DNA from: Paracoccaceae bacterium
Lineage (GTDB): Bacteria > Pseudomonadota > Alphaproteobacteria > Rhodobacterales > Rhodobacteraceae
Assembly (NCBI GenBank): GCA_003565055.1
Contig: PXDM01000245.1
Span: 1 to 16,396 of the forward strand
Direction: 5' to 3'
DNA: 16,396 nt
In this document: positions 7,476 to 13,260 of the stretch, piece by piece
Layout of the letters: each line of letters starts with the position of its first letter
How positions within the stretch are numbered: the first letter of the stretch is position 1
Position numbers and translations under genes: made by a program
Notes under the pieces: model-generated
Seen by the model: only the letters and a program-made list of their open reading frames with translations
What the model was told of the DNA's origin: nothing
The model's database searches: none

Positions 7476-7847
7476 ATGACGCCAGAACAGGAACTCGATT
7501 TCAAAAGACGCCGCATGAAGGTGGTCAAGAAGCATCTCAAGAATGACCCGAAGCTGCGTCGGACACGCCGCCAGCGGCGCATGAGCGTGCTGACGTCAGT
7601 GCTGGGAAGCGTTGTCATGCTGGGGGTGTTCATGCTGCTGTTGAAGAGCTTTGTGCTCGCGCTGAATGGCCCGCGTGATTACGCGCAGCTGGTCGAACCT
7701 CTGCTGCAGGGCCAGCCTGACTCGTCGTTCATAACTCAGGCCCTTGCGGTTGATCCGGTCTCGGAACAGATCGCAGATATGATCGCGCCAATGCTGCCTA
7801 CCGTGACCAATGTCGCCGTGACACGGGCGGAAGCGTCCGCGCAGTGA
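7476..7847 (+). CDS. small single-pass membrane protein of unknown function
   Basis: I do not recognise this 123-residue protein. It has a very basic N-terminal segment (residues 10-35, rich in Lys and Arg), one strong hydrophobic helix (about 38-63, SVLTSVLGSVVMLGVF onward) and a C-terminal part of about 60 residues with no cysteine or metal motif. The positive-inside rule predicts the N-terminus in the cytoplasm and the C-terminus in the periplasm. It has GC-biased third positions like its neighbours, a GAGG ribosome-binding site and a real terminator downstream, so it is very probably expressed. It is preceded by an A+T-rich promoter region with a palindrome, suggesting it is regulated independently of prmA. 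Confidence 0.82.
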   Translation: MTPEQELDFKRRRMKVVKKHLKNDPKLRRTRRQRRMSVLTSVLGSVVMLGVFMLLLKSFVLALNGPRDYAQLVEPLLQGQPDSSFITQALAVDPVSEQIADMIAPMLPTVTNVAVTRAEASAQ

Positions 7848-7906
7848 GCGGTCGCGGGGAGTGAATGACCCGACTCGCCAGCGTTCTCTTTTGCGCCTCA
7901 GATGAC

Positions 7907-7937
7907 AAAACCGCCCGAAGCCGGGCGGTTTTTCTTT
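7907..7937. terminator. bidirectional intrinsic terminator
   Basis: CCGCCCG (7911-7917), loop AAGC, CGGGCGG (7922-7928) is flanked by AAAA on the left and TTTTTCTTT on the right. Read on either strand it gives a G+C-rich stem followed by a U-run, serving the rightward small membrane protein gene and the leftward DUF1127 gene, which converge on it. Confidence 0.93.
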
Positions 7938-7964
7938 GGTCTCAGTGCTATCTCTGGCGCGGGT

Positions 7965-8174
7965 TCAGCTATGGTTCCGCGCGACAGCGTCGATTTCGCT
8001 GCGCTCAAGCCCGATATCGGACAATTCGCGGTCACTCAACGCATGCAGGGCGTTGCGCGTGATGCGCGCGTCGTTCCACGACCTGAGCGCCGCGAAGACC
8101 GCGCTGGGCAACAGGTCATGCATCCCGTCGAGCACAAGCGCCGTCTGGCTACGGTGATGTGCAAAATAGGTCAT
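7965..8174 (-). CDS. DUF1127 domain small protein
   Basis: The 69-residue protein ends with the DUF1127 (YjiS-like) pattern: a basic helix (WNDARITRNALHAL) followed by SDRELSDIGLERSEIDAVAR, where L-x-D-R-x-L-x-D-I-G is the family hallmark. Such small proteins are abundant in Alphaproteobacteria; some bind RNA and affect phosphate or carbon metabolism and stress responses, but function cannot be assigned by sequence. The frame is open up to 8276, but the ATG at 8174 follows a GGAG ribosome-binding site, and the upstream part, though leucine-rich, does not resemble the family. It ends 28 bp before a bidirectional terminator. Its promoter should lie in the gap shared with ruvC, where the minus strand shows a TATATATT stretch near 8210-8217. 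Confidence 0.85.
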   Translation of the reverse strand: MTYFAHHRSQTALVLDGMHDLLPSAVFAALRSWNDARITRNALHALSDRELSDIGLERSEIDAVARNHS

Positions 8175-8389
8175 GTCAGTCTCCGTCGGAGTAATGTTTC
8201 CAAACCGCCAAATATATAAGCGGATAACTCGCACATATGGTGAAATCAGCGGCAGGAGCAGAATGAGTTTTTGCAAAGCCCCTATGCGATAGGGACATAG
8301 CCATGGCTCCGCGCGGGCGCGTGGGCTCTTGGCAGATGTTCGCTTTTCGTGCTAACTGTCAGAAGAGCCGATAATAAAAAGAGCTGAAG
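8175..8389. other. intergenic region between divergent DUF1127 and ruvC genes
   Basis: This 215-bp gap holds the promoters of two divergent genes. On the minus strand an A+T-rich stretch around 8206-8220 is the likely DUF1127 promoter. On the plus strand GATAAT (8370-8375) is a possible -10 for ruvC, with no good -35. A perfect hairpin CCCTAT-GCG-ATAGGG lies at 8280-8294. I see no open frame with a ribosome-binding site and no recognisable LexA-type box, though alphaproteobacterial LexA sites (GTTC-N7-GTTC) are easy to miss by eye. Confidence 0.6.
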
Positions 8390-8893
8390 ATGCGTGTGAT
8401 TGGCATTGATCCGGGGCTGCGGAACATGGGCTGGGGCGTGATCGACATGGACGGCCCGCGCTTGCGCCATGTTGCCAATGGGATCTGCCATTCGCAGCCC
8501 GATGGTACTTTGGCCGCGCGGCTGCTCGATCTGCACGCTCAATTGACCGAAGTGATGGAGCGCTTCGCGCCCGACACAGCGGCGGTCGAGCAGACATTCG
8601 TCAACAAGGACGCCGTGGCGACGCTCAAGCTCGGCTCTGCGCGCGGGATCGCGCTTCTGGTGCCGGCGCAGGCGGGGCTGGAGGTGGGCGAATACGCGCC
8701 CAATGCGGTCAAGAAAGCCGTGGTCGGCGTCGGCAAGGCCGCCAAGGAGCAGGTCGATCATATGGTGCGCATGCAGCTTCCCGGTGTCGAGATCGCCGGG
8801 CCGGACGCGGCGGATGCACTGGCGATTGCCATCTGCCACGCCTTTCACAGCCAGTCGGCGCGCAGCATGGTGCTGGCAGGGGGCGCGCGATGA
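8390..8893 (+). CDS. ruvC: crossover junction endodeoxyribonuclease RuvC
   Basis: The 167-residue protein begins MRVIGIDPGLRNMGWGVI, the RuvC fold with catalytic D7. The other acidic residues are E67 in AAVEQTF and D139/D142 in GPDAADALAIAICHA, so the metal-binding set is complete. RuvC cuts Holliday junctions symmetrically with the RuvAB complex. Length is normal. The ATG at 8390 follows a weak AAAGAG site. The TGA stop overlaps the ruvA ATG (ATGA, 8890-8893), so the two are translationally coupled at the head of a four-gene operon. Confidence 0.96.
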   Translation: MRVIGIDPGLRNMGWGVIDMDGPRLRHVANGICHSQPDGTLAARLLDLHAQLTEVMERFAPDTAAVEQTFVNKDAVATLKLGSARGIALLVPAQAGLEVGEYAPNAVKKAVVGVGKAAKEQVDHMVRMQLPGVEIAGPDAADALAIAICHAFHSQSARSMVLAGGAR

Positions 8894-9555
8894 TCGGCAA
8901 GCTGACGGGCGTGGTTGAAATGCGCGGCGCGGATCATGTGCTCCTCGATGTGCGCGGCGTGGGCTATATCGTGCATGTCTCCGAACGCACGCTGATGGCG
9001 CTGCCGGGGCGGGGCGAGGTGGCAGCGCTCTATACGGACCTGGTTGTGCGCGAGGATCTGATGCAGCTCTTCGGTTTCCCGACGCTGCTGGAGAAAGAAT
9101 GGCACCGGGTGCTGACCTCGGTGCAGGGCGTGGGCGCGAAAGCGTCCATGGCGATCCTCGGCGCGCTGGGGCCCGATGGCGTGTCGCGCGCGATTGCACT
9201 GGGCGATGCGGCGGCCCTGCGCCGCGCGCCGGGCGTCGGGCCGAAACTGGCGCTGCGCATCGCCAATGAACTGAAAGACAAGGCCCCCGCGCTGATGGCC
9301 GTCGTGGAAAGCGCCCCGGCGACGCCCGCGCCTGCAGGGCAGGAACCCGCCCCAACCCTGCCCGCCGTGCCGCCAGCCCCGGCCATACCTGCCGCCTCCA
9401 ATGCCGTGTCCGAGGCGATGTCCGCGCTGGCCAATCTCGGCTACGCGCCCTCCGACGCCGCGCGCGCAGTCGCTGAGGCTCAGGCCCATGCGCCCGAGGC
9501 CGACACCCCCGCCCTGATCCGCGACGCGCTGCGGCGTCTGGCACCGAAAGGCTGA
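8890..9555 (+). CDS. ruvA: Holliday junction branch migration protein RuvA
   Basis: The 221-residue protein has the three RuvA domains: an OB-fold (about 1-63, MIGKLTGVVE to LFGFP), two helix-hairpin-helix motifs (VQGVGAKAS at 78-86 and APGVGPKLA at 113-121) and a C-terminal RuvB-binding three-helix domain (about 172-219, EAMSALANLGYAPSDAARAV). Domains II and III are joined by an alanine- and proline-rich linker (about 140-170), a flexible region of variable length in the family. RuvA tetramers hold the four-way junction and load RuvB hexamers. The start codon overlaps the ruvC stop. Unlike the usual arrangement, ruvB does not follow directly: a GIY-YIG gene begins 3 nt after the stop. Confidence 0.96.
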   Translation: MIGKLTGVVEMRGADHVLLDVRGVGYIVHVSERTLMALPGRGEVAALYTDLVVREDLMQLFGFPTLLEKEWHRVLTSVQGVGAKASMAILGALGPDGVSRAIALGDAAALRRAPGVGPKLALRIANELKDKAPALMAVVESAPATPAPAGQEPAPTLPAVPPAPAIPAASNAVSEAMSALANLGYAPSDAARAVAEAQAHAPEADTPALIRDALRRLAPKG

Positions 9556-9558
9556 GCC

Positions 9559-10428
9559 ATGGAGTTTCAGACCCTTCTGAATGCGCATGCGATCGCGCCT
9601 GAGCGTGTCGCGCTGTGTCTGCACAAGCCCGGCGATGCGCGGGAGAGGCTCGCCTTGATTGCGCTCGCCGAGGCGCAGGCGCCTGAGTTCGAAACCTATC
9701 AAAGCACACATTCGCAGCAAGCCGAGGCCAGTTTGAAGGCGCGCGATGTGATGGCGTCTTTCGTCACGCGCAGTGATGGCACGCTGACTTTTATAGGCCT
9801 TTATCAGCAGGCGGGATGGACGGAACGCAGCGCCGAGGAATTTGATGCCGATCCAGCCATGCAGCGGCTTTTTGCACTATTTGCAGCTTCGCGCGGGTTT
9901 GTAGAGCGGGGGATCGGCTCGCGCGCGCAATTCACCTTCACGCCGATGACAGAACTCGCTGACCTACGCGGGCGGTTGATCGTCAGTGACCCGGGCGCGC
10001 GCGCGTATATGCGCCTTGCCGAAACCACGCCGCTTCCTATCGTTGCGATCACACCAGATCCGGACCTGTCTCCGCCTGTGCCGGATTGGCGCGAGCTTGT
10101 CATCGACACTGCGACCCTGCGCGCGCTGCCAAGACGTTGGGCCGAGGCCCTGCGCCATTGGCGTGGGATTTACCTGATCGTGGACACGCGTGATGGCGCG
10201 CGCTACGTAGGCTCCGCATATGGGGCCGAGAATTTTCTGGGACGGTGGCAGGCGCATGTCGCGGGTGAAGTTGGCGTTACCCGTGAATTGTCACGCCGCA
10301 ATCCGAATGACTTTGTTTTCACGATCCTCGACCTGTTGAGCCCGGTTGCCTCGGTTGATGAGGTGACCCGACTAGAGCAGACTTGGATGGATCGCCTGCA
10401 GACCCGCCGTTTTGGATTAAACGCATGA
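9559..10428 (+). CDS. GIY-YIG nuclease domain protein inserted between ruvA and ruvB
   Basis: This 289-residue protein has a C-terminal GIY-YIG nuclease domain (about 200-289): GIYLIVDT (GIY 203-205), RYVGSAYG (YVG 216-218), GRW with R229, H233, E273 in RLEQTWMDRL and N288 in GLNA. These match the catalytic tyrosines, arginine, fourth position, metal-binding glutamate and terminal asparagine of the fold, so it should be active. The N-terminal part (about 1-190) resembles, from memory, a domain found with GIY-YIG in a poorly characterised proteobacterial family: AYQ-type motif (ETYQSTHSQQAEASL), then MASFVTRSDGTLTFIGLYQQAGW. It starts 3 nt after ruvA, with AAAGG at good distance, and its TGA overlaps the ruvB ATG (ATGA, 10425-10428). 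G+C counted over 9601-10080 is about 62%, slightly below a sample of ruvB (about 65%). A role on branched DNA is inferred from position; a restriction-like function is an alternative. Confidence 0.88.
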   Translation: MEFQTLLNAHAIAPERVALCLHKPGDARERLALIALAEAQAPEFETYQSTHSQQAEASLKARDVMASFVTRSDGTLTFIGLYQQAGWTERSAEEFDADPAMQRLFALFAASRGFVERGIGSRAQFTFTPMTELADLRGRLIVSDPGARAYMRLAETTPLPIVAITPDPDLSPPVPDWRELVIDTATLRALPRRWAEALRHWRGIYLIVDTRDGARYVGSAYGAENFLGRWQAHVAGEVGVTRELSRRNPNDFVFTILDLLSPVASVDEVTRLEQTWMDRLQTRRFGLNA

Positions 10429-11462
10429 CCAGCCCCGACCCCAGCCTGCGCGGTGCCGATCTGCCCGAGGACAACCCCGAGATGGACCGCGCGCTGCGGC
10501 CCCAGAGCCTCGATGAATTCGTCGGCCAGCAGGAGGCGCGGGCCAATCTGCGTGTCTTCATCCAATCCGCGCGGATGCGGGGCGAGGCGATGGATCACAC
10601 GCTGTTCTACGGCCCGCCGGGTCTGGGCAAGACGACGTTGGCGCAGATCATGGCGCGCGAACTGGGCGTCGGGTTTCGCATGACCTCTGGCCCGGTGCTC
10701 GCCAAGGCGGGCGATCTGGCGGCGATCCTGACCAATCTCGAAGCGCGCGATGTGCTGTTTATCGACGAGATCCACCGCATGAACCCGGCGGTCGAGGAGG
10801 TGCTCTATCCCGCGCTCGAAGATTTCCAGCTCGATCTGGTGATCGGGGAGGGGCCTGCGGCGCGCACCGTGCGGATCGAATTGCAGCCCTTCACGCTGGT
10901 GGGCGCAACGACACGGCTGGGGCTCTTGACGACGCCCCTGCGCGACCGGTTCGGCATCCCGACGCGGCTGCAATTCTACACCGAGGATGAGCTGTGTCTG
11001 ATCGTCTCGCGCGGCGCGCGGCTTTTGGGCGTGGCCGCAGAAGAGGACGGGGTGCGCGAGGTGGCGCGGCGCGCGCGGGGTACGCCGCGCATCGCCGGGC
11101 GGCTCTTGCGCCGTGTCGTGGATTTCGCGCTGGTCGAAGGTGACGGGCGGCTGACGCAGGCGCTGGCAGACCGGGCGTTGACGCGGCTCGGAGTCGATCA
11201 TCTCGGCCTCGACGGGGCGGATCGGCGCTACCTGTCGCTTCTGGCCGAAAATTACGGCGGCGGGCCGGTGGGGGTGGAGACCATCGCGGCGGCCCTGTCG
11301 GAATCGCGCGATGCGATTGAGGAAGTGATCGAGCCGTTTCTCTTGCAGCAGGGCCTCATCGCGCGCACACCGCGCGGGCGGATGCTGGCACCGAAAGCCT
11401 GGACGCATCTGGGGCTCGCGGCCCCTGCACCGCCGGGTCAGGGGCGGCTCTTCGATCCGTAA
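10425..11462 (+). CDS. ruvB: Holliday junction branch migration ATPase RuvB
   Basis: The 345-residue AAA+ protein contains the RuvB opening block LRPQSLDEFVGQ, Walker A GPPGLGKT (63-70), Walker B with DEIH (114-117), sensor 1 GATTR (160-164), the arginine-finger region PLRDRFG (171-177), a lid with sensor 2 in RARGTPRIAGRLLRRV, and a C-terminal winged helix (GLIARTPRGRMLAPKAW). RuvB hexamers pump DNA through RuvA-bound junctions. The frame is open upstream to 10383, but the ATG at 10425 overlaps the GIY-YIG stop and gives the normal N-terminus. It is the last gene of the operon; downstream lies a repeat-rich gap facing convergent ribF. Confidence 0.96.
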   Translation: MTSPDPSLRGADLPEDNPEMDRALRPQSLDEFVGQQEARANLRVFIQSARMRGEAMDHTLFYGPPGLGKTTLAQIMARELGVGFRMTSGPVLAKAGDLAAILTNLEARDVLFIDEIHRMNPAVEEVLYPALEDFQLDLVIGEGPAARTVRIELQPFTLVGATTRLGLLTTPLRDRFGIPTRLQFYTEDELCLIVSRGARLLGVAAEEDGVREVARRARGTPRIAGRLLRRVVDFALVEGDGRLTQALADRALTRLGVDHLGLDGADRRYLSLLAENYGGGPVGVETIAAALSESRDAIEEVIEPFLLQQGLIARTPRGRMLAPKAWTHLGLAAPAPPGQGRLFDP

Positions 11463-11516
11463 AAGGGCGGCGCGTCGTCGGCTTCCAAGTCAGTGCAGGC
11501 CATGGTGCAATGTTGC

Positions 11517-11537
11517 AAAAGGGGGCTGTCTGCCCCC
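11517..11537 (-). terminator. intrinsic terminator for the leftward ribF transcript
   Basis: On the minus strand GGGGGC, loop AGACA, GCCCCC is followed directly by TTTTGC. The stem is six G:C pairs with a short U-run. It forms the left half of the repeat element at 11521-11595 and would stop ribF transcription before it enters ruvB. Confidence 0.6.
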
Positions 11538-11595
11538 TCGCCAGCCCCAAATAGGGGCTGGCTTCACCCCCGAGGATATTTGGACAAAGATGAAA
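11521..11595. repeat. REP-like intergenic palindromic element of Rhodobacterales type
   Basis: Two consecutive perfect hairpins, GGGGGC-TGTCT-GCCCCC (11521-11537) and GCCAGCCCC-AAATA-GGGGCTGGC (11540-11562), are followed by a CCCCCGAGGATATTTGG tail and ACAAAGATGAAA. From memory, elements with this tail recur between genes in many Rhodobacter and Roseobacter genomes, commonly downstream of genes. Only one copy is in this window, so the repeat status is recalled rather than shown. It fills most of the ruvB-ribF convergent gap. Confidence 0.6.
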
Positions 11596-11607
11596 GGGAG
11601 GGTGGCG

Positions 11608-12534
11608 TCAGAGTTTGCCGAGGAAGCGGCGGGCCTGCTGGCTGTCACGGTCCATCTGGGCGATGAGCGCGGGCAGACTGTCGAAGCGCATCTCGTCGCG
11701 CAGATGAGCGACGAGTGCGATGGACAGATCCGCGCCGTAGAGATCGCCCGTGAAATCAAAGATATGGGTTTCGAGATTGGGCATGTTTTCCCCGAACATC
11801 GGGCGGATGCCGAGCGAGGCGACGCCGTGATACGTGCCGCGATGGGGGCCGGTCAGGATATCGGTGAGCACAGCATAGACCCCGAAGCGGGGCGGGTGCA
11901 GCCCGGCGATGGACATGTTCGCGGTCGGGTAGCCCAGTGTGCGGCCGCGTTTTTCGCCGTGCAGCACCGGGCCGTCGATCCGGTGCCAATGGCCAAGCAT
12001 CGCGGCCGCATCCTGCGCCCGGCCAGCACTCAGCGCGTCGCGGATCGCGGTCGAGGAGAAGATCTGGCCGCCCGCACTCTGCAAGGGCGCGATGGTGACG
12101 TCAAAGCCGTGCTGCGCGCCGCTGCGTTTGAGGTCTTCGGCCGTGCCCTTGCGCCCCTTGCCGAAGCAGAAATCCGCCCCGATGACGACATGACGCAGCC
12201 CAAGCCCTGCCACGAGGACATCTTCGACGAAAGCCTCGGCGCTCAGCCCGGCAAGCTCGGCGTCGAACGGGAATTGAAAGAGATGCTCGACACCGAGCCA
12301 GTCGAGCCGATGGGCGCGCGCCGCAGCGCTCATCAGCCGGAAGGGCGGGGCGTCAGGGGCGAAGAATTCGCGCGGATGCGGCTCGAAGGTGAGCACGCCC
12401 AAGGGCGCATCGTCGCGCCGCGCGAGGTCGATGACATGCTGGTGGCCACGATGGACCCCGTCAAAATTGCCCAAAGCAATCGAGCTGCCTTTGGCCTCTG
12501 GGGGAAGGTCGCGCCAGTGGTGGTACCTCTGCAT
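11608..12534 (-). CDS. ribF: bifunctional riboflavin kinase / FAD synthetase RibF
   Basis: The 308-residue protein has an N-terminal adenylyltransferase domain with GNFDGVHRGHQ (22-32), GADFCFGKGRKG (119-130) and FSSTAIR (159-165), and a C-terminal riboflavin kinase domain with GRTLGYPTAN (197-206) and GVYAV. It converts riboflavin to FMN and then FAD in the cytoplasm. Both active domains look complete and the length is standard. The ATG at 12534 follows GAGGG. It is 44 bp downstream of the MaoC gene on the same strand, and is the last gene of a leftward run that ends at an intrinsic terminator. Confidence 0.95.
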   Translation of the reverse strand: MQRYHHWRDLPPEAKGSSIALGNFDGVHRGHQHVIDLARRDDAPLGVLTFEPHPREFFAPDAPPFRLMSAAARAHRLDWLGVEHLFQFPFDAELAGLSAEAFVEDVLVAGLGLRHVVIGADFCFGKGRKGTAEDLKRSGAQHGFDVTIAPLQSAGGQIFSSTAIRDALSAGRAQDAAAMLGHWHRIDGPVLHGEKRGRTLGYPTANMSIAGLHPPRFGVYAVLTDILTGPHRGTYHGVASLGIRPMFGENMPNLETHIFDFTGDLYGADLSIALVAHLRDEMRFDSLPALIAQMDRDSQQARRFLGKL

Positions 12535-12578
12535 CTGCCCTCATACGGGGCGCGCACGCGCGTGCAGGTGCCCCGGCC

Positions 12579-13037
12579 TCAGTCGAATTTACGGCTCGGC
12601 GCGAGTACGGTCGCCTCACCTTTCAGAACCACCGTATCCCCTACCGAGCAGCGACATTCAAGAGTGACGCGGCGCTTGGCATAGTCGATGGTGAGCACCG
12701 TGACTTCAGCGAGCACCACATCGCCGGGGCGCACAGGGGCCATGAATTTCAGGGTCTGGCCCATGTAGATCGTGCCATGTCCGGGCAGTTGCTCCCCGAT
12801 CACGGCAGAGATCAGCCCAGCGGTCAGCATCCCATGCGCGATGCGGCCCTCGAAGATCGTGTCCTGCGCGTAATCATCGTCGAGATGGACCGGATTGCAA
12901 TCAGTCGAGACTTCGGCAAACAGTTCGATATCGCGGTCGGTGATTTCCTTGCGCAGATAGCGCGACATCCCGAGTTCGAGATCCTCGATGCAGATGGTTC
13001 CACGCGGAAGATTGTCATTCATGCCGTTGTCCAACAT
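12579..13037 (-). CDS. MaoC family (R)-specific enoyl-CoA hydratase-like protein
   Basis: The 152-residue protein is a single hotdog domain. It contains the hydratase-2 signature in STDCNPVHLDDDYA, with catalytic pair D46 and H51, followed by FEGRIAHGMLTAGLIS, as in PhaJ. PhaJ-type enzymes hydrate trans-2-enoyl-CoA to (R)-3-hydroxyacyl-CoA, linking fatty-acid oxidation to polyhydroxyalkanoate synthesis, but many MaoC proteins have other acyl-CoA substrates. The first ATG (13037) has AAAGGA upstream and is preferred over the ATG five codons later. The gap upstream holds nested palindromes and a TATAAT hexamer on the minus strand, suggesting its own regulated promoter. ribF follows 44 bp downstream. 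Confidence 0.87.
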   Translation of the reverse strand: MLDNGMNDNLPRGTICIEDLELGMSRYLRKEITDRDIELFAEVSTDCNPVHLDDDYAQDTIFEGRIAHGMLTAGLISAVIGEQLPGHGTIYMGQTLKFMAPVRPGDVVLAEVTVLTIDYAKRRVTLECRCSVGDTVVLKGEATVLAPSRKFD

Positions 13038-13072
13038 TGCACCGATCCTTTCGACCAGACGAATCCTGTTTT

Positions 13073-13117
13073 CTGTTGCGCTGCAGCATTACCTGAAATT
13101 CAGGATGTGCGCAACAG
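13073..13117. promoter_or_regulatory. nested palindromes upstream of the MaoC gene (candidate operator)
   Basis: An outer 9-bp inverted repeat CTGTTGCGC (13073-13081) / GCGCAACAG (13109-13117) encloses a perfect 13-bp palindrome CCTGAA-A-TTCAGG (13092-13104). On the minus strand TTGCGC and TAATGC flank the inner palindrome with a 17-nt spacer, a possible weak promoter whose spacer would be the operator. The MaoC start lies 36 bp further on. Confidence 0.5.
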
Positions 13118-13157
13118 GCTTGTGAAATAAAACATCGGCAAGATGGGCGGCGTTGTA

Positions 13158-13163
13158 ATTATA
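13158..13163 (-). promoter_or_regulatory. consensus TATAAT -10 hexamer for the MaoC gene
   Basis: On the minus strand CGCAATATAATTACAAC includes an exact TATAAT, in an A+T-rich patch of an otherwise G+C-rich gap. No good -35 is visible 16-18 nt upstream. A transcript from here would have a leader of about 115 nt containing the nested palindromes. Confidence 0.4.
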
Positions 13164-13219
13164 TTGCGTGGCGCTTTGTCGCATCTGGCGCTTGATCAGG
13201 ACGAAAGGCATGCGCGTAG

Positions 13220-13240
13220 GGTGCGTGCTTGCCACGCACC
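13220..13240. repeat. 8-bp stem hairpin downstream of the HAD gene
   Basis: GGTGCGTG (13220-13227), loop CTTGC, CACGCACC (13233-13240) is a perfect hairpin about 20 bp past the HAD stop. There is no T-run on either strand. I have an impression that similar GTGCGTG/CACGCAC palindromes occur between genes in Rhodobacterales, but cannot test it. It may mark the 3' end of the ppaC-HAD transcript. Confidence 0.6.
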
Positions 13241-13260
13241 TTGGCGCCCCGCGCGCGACG

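Noticed and set aside
7965..8276. Longer 103-residue version of the DUF1127 protein starting at 8276
   Set aside because: The extra N-terminus covers an A+T-rich promoter-like stretch. The internal ATG at 8174 has a clear GGAG ribosome-binding site and gives the family's usual size.
8282..9709. 475-codon open frame on the minus strand opposite ruvC and ruvA
   Set aside because: It is extremely arginine- and proline-rich, spans two well-defined genes on the other strand, and has no motif.
10203..11408. 401-codon minus-strand frame opposite the GIY-YIG gene and ruvB
   Set aside because: It is a shadow frame of ruvB with low-complexity composition, and RuvB is unambiguous.
11590..12684. 364-codon plus-strand frame opposite ribF
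   Set aside because: ribF has both catalytic domains intact on the minus strand; the plus frame has no domain and begins in the repeat region.
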